Source: Pirellulaceae bacterium (lineage in GTDB: Bacteria; Planctomycetota; Planctomycetia; Pirellulales; Pirellulaceae). From it: a stretch of 7,951 nt of DNA. The translations under genes were made by a program, and so were the position numbers. The notes beneath the pieces are model-generated. The model saw nothing but the letters and a program-made list of their open reading frames with translations, searched no databases and had not been told where the DNA came from. How positions within the stretch are numbered: position 1 is the stretch's first letter; the number at the start of each line of letters is the position of its first letter. This document shows, piece after piece, positions 5,931 to 7,951 of the stretch. The stretch is from assembly GCA_020846515.1 (NCBI GenBank), contig JADLDX010000048.1, positions 1 through 7,951 of the forward strand, read 5' to 3'.

Positions 5931-6860
5931 ATGCAACGTAGAACTTTCTTGCAAACGGTGACCGCTTCAGCGACCGCCTGCATCGTCAACCACGCGGCCC
6001 ACTCCCAGACACTCGCCGCGTCACCGAAGTTTGCCAAGTGGCAACCGAACTATATCGTTGGCTCCTGCATGTACGGAGGCGTCTACCTGGGCGACATCTT
6101 GCCCGAGGTTGCAAAGTGTGGCTCAAATGCACTGGATATTTGGCCCAAACCTCATGGCAACCAACGCGAACAGTTGGATGGTTTGGGTGAAGAACGCTTC
6201 CTTGCGCTGCTGGAAAAACACAAAGTGCGTTTAGGTTGCATCACGCAGTACAAATTGGGGCCGTTTGGCTTGCAAGACGAAATGCGCATGGCGCAGCGTC
6301 TGGGCTGCAGTACGATCATTACCGGTGGTGAGGGACCAGTCGGGCTGAAGGGTGCTGAGCTGAAACAGGCCGTCGCACAGTTCATCGAAAAGCTAAAGCC
6401 GCACCTGGCGGTCGCCGAGCAGACAGGGGTGACCATCGCGATTGAGAATCATGCCAAGAACCTGATCGACTCGGCCGACTCCTTGCGCTATCTGGCCGAA
6501 CTATCGCCATCGCCCCATTTGGCGATCGCCATGGCCCCTTATCATCTACCGCAAGACACACAGTTGCTCAGTTCGCTGATCAGTGAGTTGCGGGATTCGC
6601 TAGCGATGTTTTATGCCTGGCAGCATGGCGATGGTTGTATGGTCAAGCTGCCGAAAGAACGCGAACTCTTACAAATGCCCGGGCGAGGAACGTTAGACTT
6701 CGCCCCGCTTTGGAAAGCGCTCGCCAGCATCGAGTATGCCGGTTGGGTCGAGATCTTTATGCACCCCGTACCGCGCGGTATTCCAATCCTCGAAACGCCA
6801 GCCGAAGTGACCGCCGAAATCAACCGCGCCAAAAAGTACTTGGATAGTCTGCCAACGTAG
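5931..6860 (+). CDS. Sugar phosphate isomerase/epimerase family protein (AP endonuclease 2-like TIM barrel), exported
   Basis: The 309-residue protein begins MQRRTFLQT, a twin-arginine-like start followed by a modest hydrophobic stretch (10-25) ending near AHSQ, so Tat export is likely. The rest fits the xylose isomerase-like TIM barrel: VGSCMYGG at the first strand (43-50), ALDIWPKP (67-74), TIITGGEG (128-135), VTIAIENHA (167-175) with Glu172, MAPYHLPQD (201-209), AWQHGDG (229-235) and a closing GWVEIFMHP (271-279) with Glu274. The two Glu and two His residues are plausible metal ligands. Family members interconvert sugars or open cyclic polyols; the substrate is not evident. A further 45 codons are open upstream to an ATG at 5796, but the signal peptide argues for 5931. 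No clear ribosome site precedes 5931, which is common in planctomycetes. Confidence 0.88.
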   Translation: MQRRTFLQTVTASATACIVNHAAHSQTLAASPKFAKWQPNYIVGSCMYGGVYLGDILPEVAKCGSNALDIWPKPHGNQREQLDGLGEERFLALLEKHKVRLGCITQYKLGPFGLQDEMRMAQRLGCSTIITGGEGPVGLKGAELKQAVAQFIEKLKPHLAVAEQTGVTIAIENHAKNLIDSADSLRYLAELSPSPHLAIAMAPYHLPQDTQLLSSLISELRDSLAMFYAWQHGDGCMVKLPKERELLQMPGRGTLDFAPLWKALASIEYAGWVEIFMHPVPRGIPILETPAEVTAEINRAKKYLDSLPT

Positions 6861-6929
6861 CATCGATTGCAATATGCCGCGTTGCCACAAGTTGCCACAC
6901 GTTTGCACAGCGAGCGGCCAGACCTCTGG
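6861..6929. other. Short convergent gap without a clear terminator
   Basis: Only 69 bp separate two convergent stop codons. The gap has a 10-bp near-exact tandem pair (GTTGCCACAA at 6881-6890, GTTGCCACAC at 6891-6900) and a weak hairpin CCAG-acct-CTGG (6918-6929) with no T-run. Unlike the other two convergent gaps, it contains no repeat element. Confidence 0.5.
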
Positions 6930-7951
6930 TTAAGGCACTTGCCGCTGGATCTCGCTAAGGATCGCGCGGACAGTCGACTCCTGCGAAGACGGTGCGATGT
7001 CCAGCAACTTCTGTCCCCATGCTTGAGCCTTATCCCACTGAGACATCGATTTATACATCAGCGTCACGCCCTGGACATACTCAAAGTTCATCGGCTCGCG
7101 CTGGGCAGCATTTAACAGATGCTCAAGCGCTTTCTCCTTCTGCCCATCCACATACAATGCCAAGGCATATCGATACTGCAGACTGGCGGCAGACGGCAGG
7201 AGCCGAACATCGCGCGCCAATAACTCCAGCTCGACTTTGCGCAGTCCAGCAATCTCTTGGACGACTGGTGACTCTGGATCCCGCGCATCGCCATTCTGCT
7301 GACTCAGATTCCGCTCAAGTAGAGCGGCTAAATTGGAACGCGCGCCGGTAACCTTTGGCTCCACGCGAATGGCATCTCGATAATGGTCGATCGCGGCTTG
7401 AACACGTCCGTCTTGTTCAGCCATAACGGCCAATGACAAGTGCGCTCCTGCGCGGTCACTATCGTTCTGCAAGCCCTCGATCAACTCAGTTACAGCTTGC
7501 CGAAGTTTTGGCGCCGTGGCTGGCGGATGTTGGTCAACGGGAAACTGCATCAGGTTACGGGCCGCCGACGTTCTCACCACGCGAATGGGATCTTGCAACG
7601 CGCTGGCCAGCACGTTTGCGCTTTGTCCAATACTAGTGTGCCCCATCAGCGCCTCACAAGCGGCCGATCGCACCAAGGGATGGGGATCTTTGACCAGGGT
7701 TGTCGATAAGTGGCCGGCTGCGGCCGGATCGATCTGGGAAAGTGTCTGCAGCGCCGTCGCACGTGCTATGGCTGGTACTTCCGCGATCGGACGCTCGAGT
7801 AGCTTGGTTAACAAATCGGACGCACCCTCTGCCTGCCTCTGACCAGTAGCGATGGCCGTACCGAAGTGCTGGTCGCGTCGACGACGTTCGCCATACCATT
7901 TGTCGCATGCCTGATCGCACCAGAGATTGGCACGCGCTAGTTCCGCCTGAA
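6930..7951 (-). CDS. HEAT and TPR repeat protein, probable C-terminal part of a multihaem cytochrome (partial, N-terminus missing)
   Basis: The frame is open from the right edge to a TAA at 6932-6930, giving 339 visible codons without a credible start. The TTG at 7814 is internal, because the coding pattern continues upstream of it. The upstream part reads CDQACDKWYGERR (7919-7881), then HFG. Next come HEAT-like repeats (about 7781-7527: PAIARATALQTL, PLVRSAACEAL, RVVRTSAARNL) and TPR-like repeats (about 7454-7305 and 7190-6990: AHLSLAVMAEQDGRVQAAID, YALALYVDGQKEKALEHL, with Pro at repeat ends). In planctomycetes a DKWYG-type stretch followed by HEAT and TPR repeats often follows the last CxxCH haem sites of cytochrome c554-like proteins. 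No CxxCH is visible here, so that part is inferred to lie beyond the edge. The repeats suggest protein binding, probably outside the cytoplasm. Confidence 0.8.
   Translation of the reverse strand, partial: QAELARANLWCDQACDKWYGERRRRDQHFGTAIATGQRQAEGASDLLTKLLERPIAEVPAIARATALQTLSQIDPAAAGHLSTTLVKDPHPLVRSAACEALMGHTSIGQSANVLASALQDPIRVVRTSAARNLMQFPVDQHPPATAPKLRQAVTELIEGLQNDSDRAGAHLSLAVMAEQDGRVQAAIDHYRDAIRVEPKVTGARSNLAALLERNLSQQNGDARDPESPVVQEIAGLRKVELELLARDVRLLPSAASLQYRYALALYVDGQKEKALEHLLNAAQREPMNFEYVQGVTLMYKSMSQWDKAQAWGQKLLDIAPSSQESTVRAILSEIQRQVP

Noticed and set aside
6918..6929. Terminator between the isomerase and the HEAT/TPR gene
   Set aside because: The stem is only 4-5 bp and is not followed by a T-run on either strand.

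Overview
The window looks like chromosomal DNA from a planctomycete, most likely of the Pirellulales (Rhodopirellula-like). The evidence is a Gfo/Idh/MocA oxidoreductase with a twin-arginine signal, a signal-bearing sugar phosphate isomerase/epimerase, a HEAT/TPR protein resembling the C-terminal part of the planctomycete multihaem cytochrome families, and abundant palindromic intergenic repeats. This assignment rests on remembered family features, not on a search.

Seven protein genes can be supported, and they alternate strand strictly (- + - + - + -), so no two neighbours can share an operon. In order they are: (1) a Gfo/Idh/MocA oxidoreductase cut by the left edge (1-787, -); (2) a 140-residue membrane protein with an HExxH motif (969-1391, +); (3) a large three-part lipid enzyme, PlsC-like acyltransferase, acyl carrier protein and acyl-AMP ligase (1575-4211, -); (4) a 99-residue membrane-anchored protein of unknown function (4410-4709, +); (5) a small class I SAM-dependent methyltransferase (4928-5458, -); (6) an exported TIM-barrel sugar phosphate isomerase/epimerase (5931-6860, +); and (7) a HEAT/TPR protein cut by the right edge (6930-7951, -). 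Genes 1 and 7 run off the window.

The non-coding DNA is the most distinctive part. The gap between the convergent genes 2 and 3 holds a 40-bp unit repeated twice in tandem plus a third copy inverted, each forming a hairpin. The gap between the convergent genes 4 and 5 is filled almost to the base by a 220-bp MITE-like element. Its perfect 22-bp terminal inverted repeats overlap the stop codon of gene 4 and abut the stop codon of gene 5. Inside it lie three copies of a second, unrelated repeat. The 472-bp divergent region between genes 5 and 6 carries several short hairpins with similar loops.

The genes do not form one obvious pathway. Genes 1 and 6 belong to families often used by planctomycetes in carbohydrate breakdown, gene 3 acts on acyl chains and membrane lipid, and the rest are of general or unknown role. 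I see no defence system, phage, tRNA, rRNA or true CRISPR array.
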